Below, in pieces: positions 20,132 through 35,100 of a stretch of DNA of 64,000 nt. The translations under genes and the position numbers were made by a program. Source of the DNA: Patiria miniata. Lineage: Eukaryota > Echinodermata > Asteroidea > Valvatida > Asterinidae. The DNA lies in the NCBI RefSeq assembly GCF_015706575.1, contig NW_024037051.1:248001-312000 (forward strand), read 5' to 3'. The number at the start of each line of letters is the position of its first letter. Position 1 is the first letter of the stretch. The notes beneath the pieces were generated by a model, which searched no databases, had not been told where the DNA came from, and saw only the letters and a list, made by a program, of their open reading frames with translations.

Positions 20132-23100
20132 GGTGGTCGGCGCTTGCACGCATTGCTGTATATAGACAGACTACACATAGAGGTACTACTGGAATTGATG
20201 CGCTAAATCTTAATTTTCTCCGCAACTGCTGGGTTTCAGGACCTGTCCTTTCGCCAGCTTGTGGGCCTCATCACAAGCTTCCGAACAAGGTATAGTTTGT
20301 GCAGAACTTCCCAGGTTAAGGTACCTTTAGACCGCGATATACGAAGTTCGTGTCGCGGGCGCTTGAAGGCATTGCTGTATAGACGGACTGCACATAGGGG
20401 TACTACTGGCATTGATGCGCTAAATCTTGAATTTTCTCCGTAACTGCTGGGTTTCAGGACCTGTCCTTTTGCCAGCTTGTGGGCCTCATTACAAGCTTCC
20501 GAACAAGGTAGAGTTTGTGCAGAACTGCCCAGGTTAAGGTACCTTTAGACCGCGATATACGAAGTTCGTGTCGCGGGAGCTTGCAGCCATTGCTGTATAG
20601 ACTGACTGCACATAGGGGTACTACTGGCATTGATGCGCTAAATCTTGAATTTTCTCCGCAACTGCTGGGTTTCAGGATCTGTTCTTTTTCCCAGCTGGTG
20701 GGCCTCATCACAAGCTTCCGAACAAGAATAGTTTTTGCAGAACTGCCCAGGTTAAGGTACCTTTAGACCGCGATATACGAAGTTCGTGTCTCAGGCGCTT
20801 GCAGACATTGCTGTTAAGACAGACTGCACATAGGGGTACTACTGGCATTGAGGCGCTAAATCTTGAATTTCTCCGCAACTGCTGGGTATCAGGACCTGTC
20901 CTTTTGCCAGCTTGTGGGCCTCATCGCAAGCTTCCGAACAAGGTATAGTTTGTGCAGAACTGCCCAGGTTAAGGTACCTTTAGACCGCGATATACGAAGT
21001 TCGTGTCGCGGGCGCTTGCAGGCATTGCTGTATAGACTGACTGCACATAGGGGAACCACTGGCATTGATGCGCTAAATCTTAAATTCTCTCCGCAACTGC
21101 TGGGTATCAGGACCTGTCCTTTTGCCAGCTTGTGGGCCTCATCGCAAGCTTCCGAACAAGGTATAGTTTGTGCAGAATTTCCCAGGTTAAGGTACCTTTA
21201 GACCGCGATATACGAAGTCCGTGTCGCGGGCGCTTGAAGGCATTGCTGTATAGACTGACTGCACATAGGGGTACTACTGGCATTGATGCGCTAAATCTTA
21301 AATTTTTTCCGCAACTACTGGGTTTCAGGACCTGTCCTTTTGCCAGCTTGTGGGCCTTATCACAAGCTTCCGAACAAGGTATAGTTTGTGCAGAACTGCC
21401 CAGGTTAAGGTACCTTGAGACCGCGATATACGAAGTTCGTGTCGCGGGCGCTTGCAAGCATTGCTGTATAGACTGACTGCAAATAGGGGTACTACTGCCA
21501 TGGATGCGTTAAATCTTGAATTTTCTTCGCAACTGCTGGTTTTCAGGACCTGTCCTTTTGCGAGCTTGTGGGCCTCATGACACGCTTCCGAACAAAGTAT
21601 AGTTTGTGCAGAACTGCCCAGGTTAAGGTACCTTTAGACCGCGATACACGAAGTTCGTGTCGCGGGCGCTTGCAGGCATTGCTGTATAGACTGACTGCAC
21701 ATAGGGGTACTACTGGCATTGATCCGCTAAATCTTAAATTTTCTCCGCAACTGCTGGGTTTCAGGACCTGTCCTTTTGCCAGCTTGTGGGCCTCATCGCA
21801 AGCTTCCGAATAAGGTATAGTTTGTGCAGAACTGCCTAGGTTAAGGTACCTTTAGACCGCGATATACGAAGTTCGTGTCGCGGACGCTTGCAAGCATTGC
21901 TGTATAGACTGAATGCACATAGGGGTACTACTGGCATTGATGCGCTAAATCTTGAATTTTCTCCGCAACTGCTGGTTTCAGGAACTCTCCTTTTGCCAGC
22001 TTGAGGGCCTCATCACAAGCTTCCGAACAAGGTATAGTTTGTGCAGAACTGCCCGGGTTAAGGTACCTTGAGACCGCGATATACGAAGTTCGTGTCGCGG
22101 GCGCTTGCAAGCATTGCTGTATAGACTGACTGCACATAGGGGTACTACTGCCATGGATGCGTTAAATCTTGAATTTTCTTCGCAACTGCTGGGTTTCAGG
22201 ATCTGTCCTTTTGCGAGCTTGTGGGCCTCATGACACGCTTCCGAACAAAGTATAGTTTGTGCAGAACTGCCCAGGTTAAGGTACCTTTAGACCGCGATAC
22301 ACGAAGTTCGTGTCGCGGGCGCTTGCAGGCATTGCTGTATAGACTGACTGCACATAGGGGTACTACTGGCATTGATCCGCTAAATCTTAATTTTCTCCGC
22401 AACTGCTGGGTTTCAGGACCTGTCCTTTTGCCAGCTTGTGGGCCTCATCGCAAGCTTCCGAATAAGGTATAGTTTGTGCAGAAATGCCCGGGTTAAGGTA
22501 CCTTGAGACCGCGATATACGAAGTTCGTGTCGCGGGCGCTTGCAAGCATTGCTGTATAGACTGACTGCACATAGGGGTACTACTGGCATTGATGCACTAA
22601 ATCTTGAATTGTCTCCGCAACTGCTGGGTTTAGGACCTGTCATTTTGCCAGCTTGTGGACCTCATCACAAGCTTCCGAACAAGGTATAGTTTGTGCAGAA
22701 CTGCCTAGGATATTGGGCTAAATCTGAACATTGTCTCCGCAACTACTGGGTTTCAGGACCTGTCCTTTTTTCCAGCTGGTGGCCTCATCACAAGCTTCCG
22801 AACAAGGTATAGTTTGTGCAGAACTGCCCAGGTTAAGGTACCTTTAGACCGCGATATACGAAGTTCGTGTCTCGGGCGCTTGCAGGCATTGCTGTTAAGA
22901 CTGACTGCACAAAGGGGTACTACTGGCATTGAGGCGCTCAATCTTAATTTTCTCCGCAACTGCTGGGTTTCAGGACTTGTCCTTTTGCCAGCTTGTGGGC
23001 CTTATCGCAAGCTTCCGAACAAGGTATAGTTTGTGCAGAACTGCCCAGGTTAAGGTACCTTTAGACCGCGATATACGAAGTTCGTGTCGCGGCGCTTGCA

Positions 23101-26100
23101 GGCATTGCTGTATAGACTGACTGCACATAGGGGTACTACTGGCATTGATGCGCTAAATCTTGAATTGTCTCCGCAACTGCTTGGTATCAGGACCTGTCCT
23201 TTTGCCAGCTTGTGGGCCTCATAGAAGTTTCCGAACAAGGTATAGTTTGTGCAGAACTGCCCAGGATAAGGTGCCTTTAGACCGCGATATACGAAGTTCG
23301 TGTCGCGGGCGCTTGCAGGATTGCTGTATAGACTGACTGCACATAGGTGTACTACTGGCATTGATGCGCTAAATCTTGAATTTTCTCCGCAACTCCTGAG
23401 TTTCAGGACCTGTCCTTTTGCCAGCTTGTGACCCTATCACAAGCTTTCGAACAAGGTATAGTTTGTGCAGAACTGCCCAGGTGAAGGTACCTTTAGACTG
23501 CGATATACGAAGTTCGTGTCGCGGGCGCTTGCAGACATTGCTGTATAGACTGACTGCACATAGGGGTACTACTGGCATTGATGTGCTAAATCTTAAATTT
23601 TCTCCGCAACTGCTGGTTTCAGGACCTGTCCTTTTGCCAGCTTGTGGGCCTCATCACAAGCTTCCGAACAAGGTATAGTTTGTGCAGAACTGCCCAGGTT
23701 AAGGTACCTTTAGACCGCGATATACGAAGTTCGTGTCGCGGGCGCTTGCAGGCATTGCTGTAAGACTGACTGCACATAGGGGTACTACTGGATTGATGCG
23801 CTAAATCTTGAATTTTCTCCGCAACTGCTGGGTTTCAGGACCTGTCCTTTTGCCAGCTTGTGGGCCTCATCACAAGCTTCCGAACAAGGTATAGTTTGTG
23901 CAGAACTGCCCAGGTTAAGGTACCTTTAGACCGCGATATACGAAGTTCGTGTCGCGGAGCTTGCAGCCATTGCTGTATAGACTGATTGCACATAGGGGTA
24001 CTACTGGCATTGATGCGCTAAATCTTGAATATTGTCTCCGCAACTGCTGGGTTTCAGGACCTGTCCTTTTTCCAGCTGGTGGCCCTCATCACAAGCTTCC
24101 GAACAAGGTATAGTTTGTGCAGAACTGCCCAGGTTAAGGTACCTTTAGACCGCGATATACGAAGTTCGTGTCTCAGGCGCTTGCAGACATTGCTGTTAAG
24201 ACTGACTGCACATAGGGGTACTACTGGAATTGATGCGCTCAATCTTAAATTTTCTCCGCAACTGCTGAGTATCAGGACTTGTTCTTTTGCCAGCTTTTGG
24301 GCCTTATCGCAAGCTTCCGAACAAGGTATAGTTTGTGCAGAACTGCCCAGGTTAAGGTACCTTTAGACCGCGATATACGAAGTTCGTGTCGCTGGCGCTT
24401 GCAGGCATTGCTGTATAGACTGACTGCACATAGGGGTACTACTGGCATTGATGCGCTAAATCTTGAATTTTCTCCGCAACTGCTGGTTTCAGGACCTGTC
24501 CATTTGCCAGCTTGTGGCCTCATCACAAGCTTCCGAACAAGGTATAGTTTGTGCAGAACTGCCCAGGATAAGTACCTTTAGACCGCGATTTACGAAGTTC
24601 GTGTCGCGGGCGCTTGCAGGCATTGCTGTATAGACTGACTGCACATAGGTGTACTACTGGCATTGATGCGCTAAATCTTGAATTTTCTCCGCAACTCTGA
24701 GTTTCAGGACCTGTCCTTTTGCCAGCTTGTGCCCTTATCACAAGCTTCCGAACAAGGTATAGTTTGTGCAGAACTGCCCAGGTTAAGGTACCTTTAGACC
24801 GCGATATACGAAGTTCGTGTCGCGGGCGCTTGCAGACATTGCTGTATAGACTGACTGCACATAGGGGTACTACTGGAATTGATGTGCTAAATCTTAAATT
24901 TTCTCCGCAACTGCTGGGTTTCAGGACCTGTCCTTTTGCCAGCTTGTGGGCCTCATCACAAGCTTCCGAACAAGGTATAGTTTGTGCAGAACTGCCCAGG
25001 TTAAGGTACCTTTAGACCGCGATATACGAAGTTCGTGTCGCGGGCGCTTGCAGGCATTGCTGTAAAGACTGACTGCACATAGGGGTACTACTGGAATTGT
25101 TGCGCTAAATCTTGAATTTTCTCCGCAACTGCTGGGTTTCAGGACCTGTCCTTTTGCCAGCTGTGGGCCTCATTACAAGCTTCCGAACAAGGTATAGTTT
25201 GTGCAGAACTGCCCAGGTTAAGGTACCTTTAGACCGCGATATACGAAGTTCGTGTCGCGGGAGCTTGCAGCATTGCTGTATAGACTGACTGCACATATGG
25301 GTACTACTGGCATTGATGGGCTAAATCTTGAATATTGTCTCCGCAACTGCTGGGTTTCAGGACCTGTCCTTTTGCCAGCTGGTGGCCCTCATCACAAGCT
25401 TCCGAACAAGGTATAGTTTGTGCAGAACTGCCCAGGTTAAGGTACCTTTAGACCGCGATATACGAAGTTCGTGTCGCAGGCGCTTGCAGACATTGCTGTT
25501 AAGACTGACTGCACATAGGGGTACTACTGGAATTGATGCGCTCAATCTTAAATTTTCTCCGCAACTGCTGGTATCAGGACTGTTCCTTTTGCCAGCTTGT
25601 GGGCCTTATCGCAAGCTTCCGAACAAGGTATAGTTTGTGCAGAACTGCCCAGGTTAAGGTACCTTTAGACCGCGATATACGAAGTTCGTGTCGCGGGCGC
25701 TTGCAGGCATTGCTGTATAGACTGACTGCACATAGGGGTACTACTGGCATTGATGCGCTAAATCTTGAATTTTCTCCGCAACTGCTTGGTTTCAGGACCT
25801 GTCCTTTTGCCAGCTTGTGGGCCTCATCACAAGCTTCCGAACAAGGTATAGTTTGTGCAGAACTGCCCAGGTAAGGTACCTTTAGACCGCGATATACGAA
25901 GTTCGTGTCGCGGGCGCTTGCAGGCATTGCTGTATAGACTGACTGCACATAGGGGTACTACTGGCATTGATGCGCTAAATCTTAAATTTTCTCCGCAACT
26001 GCTGGATTTCAGGACCTGTCCTTTTGCCAGCTTGTGGCCTCATCACAAGCTTCCGAACAAGGTATAGTTTGTGCAGAACTGCCCAGGTAAGGTACCTTTA

Positions 26101-29100
26101 GACCGCGATATACGAAGTTCGTGTCGCGGGCGCTTGCAGGCATTGCTGTATAGACTGACTGCACATAGGTGTACTACTGGCATTGATGCGCTAAATCTTG
26201 AATTTTTTCCGCAACTGCTGGGTTTCAGGACCTGTCCTTTTGCCAGCTTGTGGCCCTCATCACAAGCTTCCGAACAAGGTATAGTTTGTGCAGAACTGCC
26301 CAGGTTAAGGTACCTTTAGACCGCGATATACGAAGTTCGTGTCGCGGGCGCTTGCAGGCATTGCTGTATAGACTGACTGCACATAGTGGTACTACTGGCA
26401 TTGATGCGCTCAATCTTGAATTGTCTCCGCAACTGCTGGGTTTCAGGACCTGTCCTTTTGCCAGCTTGTGGGCCTCATCACAAGCTTCCGAACAAGGTAT
26501 AGTTTGTGCAGAACTGCCCAGGTAAGGCCTTTAGACCGCGATTACGAAGTTCGTGTCGCGGGCGCTTGCAGGAATTGCTGTATAGACTGACTGCACATAG
26601 GGGTACTACTGGCATTGATGCGCTAAATCTTAAATTTTCTCCGCAACTGCTTGGTATCAGGACTTGTCCTTTTGCCAGCTTGTGGGCCTCATCACAAGCT
26701 TCCGAACAAGGTATAGTTTGTGCAGAACTGCCCAGGTTAAGGTACCTTTAGACCGCGATATACGAAGTTCGTGTCGCGGGCGCTTGCAGGCATTGCTGTA
26801 TAGACTGACTGCACATAGGGGTACTACTGGCATTGATGCGCTAAATCTTAATTTTCTCCGCAACTGCTGGTTTTCAGGACCTGTCCTTTTGCCAGCTTGT
26901 GGGCCTCATCACAAGCTTCCGAACAAGGTATAGTTTGTGCAGAACTGCCCAGGATAAGGTACCTTTAGACCGCGATACGAAGTTCGTGTCGCGGGCGCTT
27001 GCAGGCATTGCTGTATAGACTGACTGCACATAGGGGTACTACTGGCATTGATGCGCTAAATCTTAATTTTCTCCGCAACTGCTGGGTTTCAGGACCTGTC
27101 CTTTTGCCAGCTTGTGGGCCTCATCACAAGCTTCCGAACAAGGTATAGTTTGTGCAGAACTGCCCAGGTTATTGTACCTTTAGACCGCGATATACGAAGT
27201 TCGTGTCGCGGGCGCTTGCAGGCATTGCTGTATAGACTGACTGCACATAGGGGTACTACTGGCATTGATGCGCTAAATCTTGAATTTTCTCCGCAACTGC
27301 TGGGTTTCAGGACCTGTCCTTTTGCCAGCTTGTGGGCCTCATCACAAGCTTCGAACAAGGTATAGTTTGTGCAGAACTGCCAGGTTAAGGTACCTTTAGA
27401 CCGCGATATACGAAGTTCGTGTCGCGGGCGCTTGCAGGCATTGCTGTATAGACTGACTGCACATAGGGGTACTACTGGCATTGATGCGCTAAATCTTGAA
27501 TTTTCTCCGCAACTGCTGGGTTTCAGGACCTGTCCTTTTGCCAGCTTGTGGGCCTCATCACAAGCTTCCGAACAAGGTATAGTTTGTGCAGAACTGCCCA
27601 GGTTAAGGTACCTTTAGACGCGATATACGAAGTTCGTGTCGCGGGCGCTTGCAGGCATTGCTGTATAGACTGACTGCACATAGGGGTACTACTGGCATTG
27701 ATGCGCTAAATCTTGAATTGTCTCCGCAACTGCTGGTTTTAGGACCTGTCCTTTTGCCAGCTTGTGGGCCTCATCACAAGCTTCCGAACAAGTATAGTTT
27801 GTGCAGAACTGCCCAGGATAATGTACCTTTAGACCGCGATATACGAAGTTCGTGTCGCGGGCGCTTGCAGGCATTGCTGTATAGACTGACTGCACATAGG
27901 GGTACTACTGGCATTGATGCGCTAAATCTTAAATTTTCTCCGCAACTGCTGGGTTTCAGGACTGTCCTTTTGCCAGCTTGTGGGCCTCATCACAAGCTTC
28001 CGAACAAGGTATAGTTTGTGCAGAACTGCCCAGGTTAAGGTACCTTTAGACCGCGATATACGAAGTTCGTGTCGCGGCGCTTGCAGTAATTGCTGTATAG
28101 ACTGACTGCACATAGGGGTACTACTGGCATTGATGCGCTCAATCTTGAATTTTCTCCGCAACTGCTGGGTTTCAGGACCTGTCCTTTTGCCAGCTTGTGC
28201 CCTCATCACAAGCTTCCGAACAAGGTATAGTTTGTGCAGAACTGCCCAGGTTAAGGTACCTTTAGACCGCGATATACGAAGTTCGTGTCGCGGGCGCTTG
28301 CAGGCATTGCTGTATAGACTGACTGCACATAGGGTACTACTGGCATTGATGCGCTAAATCTTAATTTTTTCCGCAACTGCTGGGTTTCAGGACCTGTCCT
28401 TTTGCCAGCTTGTGGGCCTCATCACAAGCTTCCGAACAAGGTATAGTTTGTGCAGAACTGCCAGGTTAAGGTACCTTTAGACCGCGATATACGAAGTTCG
28501 TGTCGCGGGCGCTTGCAGGCATTGCTGTATAGACTGACTGCACATAGGGGTACTACTGGCATTGATGCGCTAAATCTTGAATTTTCTCCGCAACTGCTGG
28601 TTTTCAGGACCTGTCCTTTTGCCAGCTTGTGGCCCTCATCACAAGCTTCCGAACAAGGTATAGTTTGTGCAGAACTGCCCAGGTTAAGGTACCTTTAGAC
28701 CGCGATATACGAAGTTCGTGTCGCGGGCGCTTGCAGGATTGCTGTATAGACTGACTGCACATAGTGGTACTACTGGCATTGATGCGCTAAATCTTAATTT
28801 TTTCCGCAACTGCTGGTTATCAGGACCTGTCCTTTTGCCAGCTTGTGGGCCTCATCACAAGCTTCCGAACAAGGTATAGTTTGTGCAGAACTGCCCAGGT
28901 TAAGGTACCTTTAGACCGCGATATACGAAGTTCGTGTCGCGGGCGCTTGCAGGCATTGCTGTATAGACTGACTGCACATAGGGGTACTACTGGCATTGAT
29001 GCGCTAAATCTTGAATTTTCTCCGCAACTGCTGGGTTTCAGGACCTGTCCTTTTGCCAGCTTGTGGGCCTCATCACAAGCTTCCGAACAGGTATAGTTTG

Positions 29101-32100
29101 TGCAGAACTGCCCAGGTTAAGGTACCTTTAGACCGCAATATACGAAGTTCGTGTCGCGGGCGCTTGCAGGCATTGCTGTATAGACTGACTGCACATAGGG
29201 GTACTACTGGCATTGATGCGCTAAATCTTAATTTTCTCCGCAACTGCTGGGTTTCAGGACCTGTCCTTTTGCCAGCTTGTGGGCCTCATCACAAGCTTCC
29301 GAACAAGGTATAGTTTGTGCAGAACTGCCCAGGTTAAGGTACCTTTAGACCGCGATATACGAAGTTCGTGTCGCGGGCGCTTGCAGGCATTGCTGTATAG
29401 ACTGACTGCACATAGGGGTACTACTGGCATTGATGCGCTAAATCTTAATTTTTTCCGCAACTGCTGGGTTTCAGGACCTGTCCTTTTGCCAGCTTGTGGG
29501 CCTCATCACAAGCTTCCGAACAAGGTATAGTTTGTGCAGAACTGCCCAGGTTAAGGTACCTTTAGACCGCGATATACGAAGTTCGTGTCGCGGGCGCTTG
29601 CAGGCATTGCTGTATAGACTGACTGCACATAGGGGTACTACTGGCATTGATGCGCTAAATCTTGAATTTTCTCCGCAACTGCTGGTTTTCAGGACCTGTC
29701 CTTTTGCCAGCTTGTGACCCTTATCACAAGCTTCCGAACAAGGTATAGTTTGTGCAGAACTGCCCAGGTTAAGGTACCTTTAGACCGCGATATACGAAGT
29801 TCGTGTCGCGGGCGCTTGCAGGCATTGCTGTATAGACTGACTGCACATAGGGTACTACTGGCATTGATGCGCTAATCTTAATTTTTCCGCAACTGCTGGG
29901 TTCAGGACCTGTCCTTTTGCCAGCTTGTGGGCCTCATCACAAGCTTCCGAACAAGGTATAGTTTGTGCAGAACTGCCCAGGTTAAGGTACCTTTAGACCG
30001 CGATATACGAAGTTCGTGTCGCGGGCGCTTGCAGGTATTGCTGTATAGACTGACTGCACATAGGGGTACTACTGGCATTGATGCGCTAAATCTTGAATTT
30101 TCTCCGCAACTGCTGGGTTTTAGGACCTGTCCTTTTGCCAGCTTGTGGGCCTCATCACAAGCTTCCGAACAAGGTATAGTTTGTGCAGAACTGCCCAGTT
30201 AAGGTACCTTTAGACCGCGATATACGAAGTTCGTGTCGCGGGCGCTTGCAGGCATTGCTGTATAGACTGACTGCACATAGGGTACTACTGGCATTGATGC
30301 GCTAAATCTTAAATTTTCTCCGCAACTGCTGGTTTTCAGGACCTGTCCTTTTGCCAGCTTGTGGGCCTCATCACAAGCTTCCGAACAAGGTATAGTTTGT
30401 GCAGAACTGCCCAGGTTAAGGTACCTTTAGACCGCGATATACGAAGTTCGTGTCGCGGGCGCTTGCAGTAATTGCTGTATAGACTGACTGCACATAGGGG
30501 TACTACTGGCATTGATGCGCTAAATCTTGAATTGTCTCCGCAACTGCTGGGTTTCAGGACCTGTCCTTTTGCCAGCTTGTGACCCTCATCACAAGCTTCC
30601 GAACAAGGTATAGTTTGTGCAGAACTGCCCAGGTTAAGGTACCTTTAGACCGCGATATACGAAGTTCGTGTCGCGGGCGCTTGCAGGCATTGCTGTATAG
30701 ACTGACTGCACATAGGGGTACTACTGGCATTGATGCGCTAAATCTTAATTTTTTCCGCAACTGCTGGGTTTCAGGACCTGTCCTTTTGCCAGCTTGTGGG
30801 CCTCATCACAAGCTTCCGAACAAGGTATAGTTTGTGCAGAACTGCCCAGGTTAAGGTACCTTTAGACCGCGATATACGAAGTTCGTGTCGCGGGCGCTTG
30901 CAGGCATTGCTGTATAGACTGACTGCACATAGGGGTACTACTGGCATTGATGCGCTAAATCTTGAATTTTCTCCGCAACTGCTGGTTTTCAGGACCTGTC
31001 CTTTTGCCAGCTTGTGGCCCTTATCACAAGCTTCCGAACAAGGTATAGTTTGTGCAGAACTGCCCAGGTTAAGGTACCTTTAGACCGCGATATACGAAGT
31101 TCGTGTCGCGGGCGCTTGCAGGCATTGCTGTATAGACTGACTGCACATAGGGGTACTACTGGCATTGATGCGCTAAATCTTAATTTTTTCCGCAACTGCT
31201 GGTTTCAGGACCTGTCCTTTTGCCAGCTTGTGGCCTCATCACAAGCTTCCGAACAAGGTATAGTTTGTGCAGAACTGCCCAGGTTAAGGTACCTTTAGAC
31301 CGCGATATACGAAGTTCGTGTCGCGGGCGCTTGCAGGTATTGCTGTATAGACTGACTGCACATAGGGGTACTACTGGCATTGATGCGCTAAATCTTGAAT
31401 TTTCTCCGCAACTGCTGGGTTTCAGGACCTGTCCTTTTGCCAGCTTGTGGGCCTCATCACAAGCTTCCGAACAAGGTATAGTTTGTGCAGAACTGCCCAG
31501 GTTAAGGTACCTTTAGACCGCGATATACGAAGTTCGTGTCGCGGGCGCTTGCAGGCATTGCTGTATAGACTGACTGCACATAGGGGTACTACTGGCATTG
31601 ATGCGCTAAATCTTGAATTTCTCCGCAACTGCTGGGTTTCAGGACCTGTCCTTTTGCCAGCTTGTGGGCCTCATCACAAGCTTCCGAACAAGGTATAGTT
31701 TGTGCAGAACTGCCCAGGTTAAGGTACCTTTAGACCGCGATATACGAAGTTCGTGTCGCGGGCGCTTGCAGGCATTGCTGTATAGACTGACTGCACATAG
31801 GGGTACTACTGGCATTGATGCGCTAAATCTTGAATTTTCTCCGCAACTGCTGGGTTTCAGGACCTGTCCTTTTGCCCAGCTTGTGGCCCTCATCACAAGC
31901 TTCCGAACAAGGTATAGTTTGTGCAGAACTGCCCAGGTTAAGGTACCTTTAGACCGCGATATACGAAGTTCGTGTCGCGGGCGCTTGCAGGCATTGCTGT
32001 TAGACTGACTGCACATAGGGTACTACTGGCATTGATGCGCTAAATCTTAAATTTTCTCCGCAACTGCTGGGTTTCAGGACCTGTCCTTTTGCCAGCTTGT

Positions 32101-35100
32101 GGGCCTCATCACAAGCTTCCGAACAAGGTATAGTTTTGTGCAGAACTGCCCAGGTTAAGGTACCTTTAGACCGCGATATACGAAGTTCGTGTCGCGGGCG
32201 CTTGCAGGCATTGCTGTATAGACTGACTGCACATAGGGGTACTACTGGCATTGATGCGCTAAATCTTGAATTTTCTCCGCAACTGCTGGGTTTCAGGACC
32301 TGTCCTTTTGCCAGCTTGTGGGCCTCATCACAAGCTTCCGAACAAGGTATAGTTTGTGCAGAACTGCCCAGGTAAGGTACCTTTAGACCGCGATATACGA
32401 AGTTCGTGTCGCGGGCGCTTGCAGGCATTGCTGTATAGACTGACTGCACATAGGGTACTACTGGCATTGATGCGCTAAATCTTAAATTTTCTCCGCAACT
32501 GCTGGTTTCAGGACCTGTCCTTTTGCCAGCTTGTGGCCTCATCACAAGCTTCCGAACAAGGTATAGTTTGTGCAGAACTGCCCAGGTAAGGTACCTTTAG
32601 ACCGCGATATACGAAGTTCGTGTCGCGGGCGCTTGCAGGCATTGCTGTATAGACTGACTGCACATAGGTGTACTACTGGCATTGATGCGCTAAATCTTGA
32701 ATTTTCTCCGCAACTGCTGGTTTCAGGACCTGTCCTTTTGCCAGCTTGTGGCCCTTATCACAAGCTTCCGAACAAGGTATAGTTTGTGCAGAACTGCCCA
32801 GGTTAAGGTACCTTTAGACCGCGATATACGAAGTTCGTGTCGCGGGCGCTTGCAGGCATTGCTGTATAGACTGACTGCACATAGGGGTACTACTGGCATT
32901 GATGCGCTAAATCTTGAATTGTCTCCGCAACTGCTGGGTTTCAGGACCTGTCCTTTTGCCAGCTTGTGGGCCTCATCACAAGCTTCCGAACAAGGTATAG
33001 TTTGTGCAGAACTGCCCAGGTTAAGTACCTTTAGACCGCGATATACGAAGTTCGTGTCGCGGGCGCTTGCAGGATTGCTGTATAGACTGACTGCACATAG
33101 GGGTACTACTGGCATTGATGCGCTAAATCTTAATTTTTTCCGCAACTGCTTGGTTTCAGGACCTGTCCTTTTGCCAGCTTGTGGCCTCATCACAAGCTTC
33201 CGAACAAGGTATAGTTTGTGCAGAACTGCCCAGGTTAAGGCCTTTAGACCGCGATATACGAAGTTCGTGTCGCGGGCGCTTGCAGGCATTGCTGTATAGA
33301 CTGACTGCACATAGGGTACTACTGGCATTGATGCGCTAAATCTTAATTTTCTCCGCAACTGCTGGTTTTCAGGACCTGTCCTTTTGCCAGCTTGTGGGCC
33401 TCATCACAAGCTTCCGAACAAGGTATAGTTTGTGCAGAACTGCCCAGGTTAATGTACCTTTAGACCGCGATTACGAAGTTCGTGTCGCGGGCGCTTGCAG
33501 GCATTGCTGTATAGACTGACTGCACATAGGGGTACTACTGGCATTGATGCGCTAAATCTTAAATTTTCTCCGCAACTGCTGGGTTTCAGGACCTGTCCTT
33601 TTGCCAGCTTGTGGGCCTCATCACAAGCTTCCGAACAAGGTATAGTTTGTGCAGAACTGCCCGGTTAAGGTACCTTTAGACCGCGATATACGAAGTTCGT
33701 GTCGCGGGCGCTTGCAGGCATTGCTGTATAGACTGACTGCACATAGGGGTACTACTGGCATTGATGCGCTAAATCTTGAATTTTCTCCGCAACTGCTGGG
33801 TTTCAGGACCTGTCCTTTTGCCAGCTTGTGGGCCTCATCACAAGCTTCCGAACAAGGTATAGTTTGTGCAGAACTGCCCAGGTTAAGGTACCTTTAGACC
33901 GCGATATACGAAGTTCGTGTCGCGGCGCTTGCAGGCATTGCTGTATAGACTGACTGCACATAGGGGTACTACTGGCATTGATGCGCTAAATCTTAATTTT
34001 TTCCGCAACTGCTGGGTTTCAGGACCTGTCCTTTTGCCAGCTTGTGGGCCTCATCACAAGCTTCCGAACAAGGTATAGTTTGTGCAGAACTGCCCAGGTA
34101 AGGTACCTTTAGACCGCGATATACGAAGTTCGTGTCGCGGGCGCTTGCAGGCATTGCTGTATAGACTGACTGCACATAGGGGTACTACTGGCATTGATGC
34201 GCTAAATCTTGAATTTTCTCCGCAACTGCTGGTTTCAGGACTGTCCTTTTGCCAGCTTGTGGCCCTCATCACAAGCTTCCGAACAAGGTATAGTTTGTGC
34301 AGAACTGCCCAGGTAAGGTACCTTTAGACCGCGATATACGAAGTTCGTGTCGCGGGCGCTTGCAGGCATTGCTGTATAGACTGACTGCACATAGGGGTAC
34401 TACTGGCATTGATGCGCTAAATCTTAATTTTCTCCGCAACTGCTGGGTTTCAGGACCTGTCCTTTTGCCAGCTTGTGGGCCTCATCACAAGCTTCCGAAC
34501 AAGGTAAGTTTGTGCAGAACTGCCCAGGTTAAGGTACCTTTAGACCGCGATATACGAAGTTCGTGTCGCGGGCGCTTGCAGGCATTGCTGTATAGACTGA
34601 CTGCACATAGGGGTACTACTGGCATTGATGCGCTAAATCTTGAATTTTCTCCGCAACTGCTGGGTTTCAGGACCTGTCCTTTTGCCAGCTTGTGGGCCTC
34701 ATCACAAGCTTCCGAACAAGGTATAGTTTGTGCAGAACTGCCCAGGTAAGGTACCTTTAGACCGCGATATACGAAGTTCGTGTCCGGGCGCTTGCAGGCA
34801 TTGCTGTATAGACTGACTGCACATAGGGTACTACTGGCATTGATGCGCTAAATCTTGAATTTTCTCCGCAACTGCTGGGTTCAGGACCTGTCCTTTTGCC
34901 AGCTTGTGGCCCTCATCACAAGCTTCCGAACAAGGTATAGTTTGTGCAGAACTGCCCGGTTAAGGTACCTTTAGACCGCGATATACGAAGTTCGTGTCGC
35001 GGCGCTTGCAGGCATTGCTGTATAGACTGACTGCACATAGGGGTACTACTGGCATTGATGCGCTAAATCTTGAATTTTCTCCGCAACTGCTGGTTTTCAG

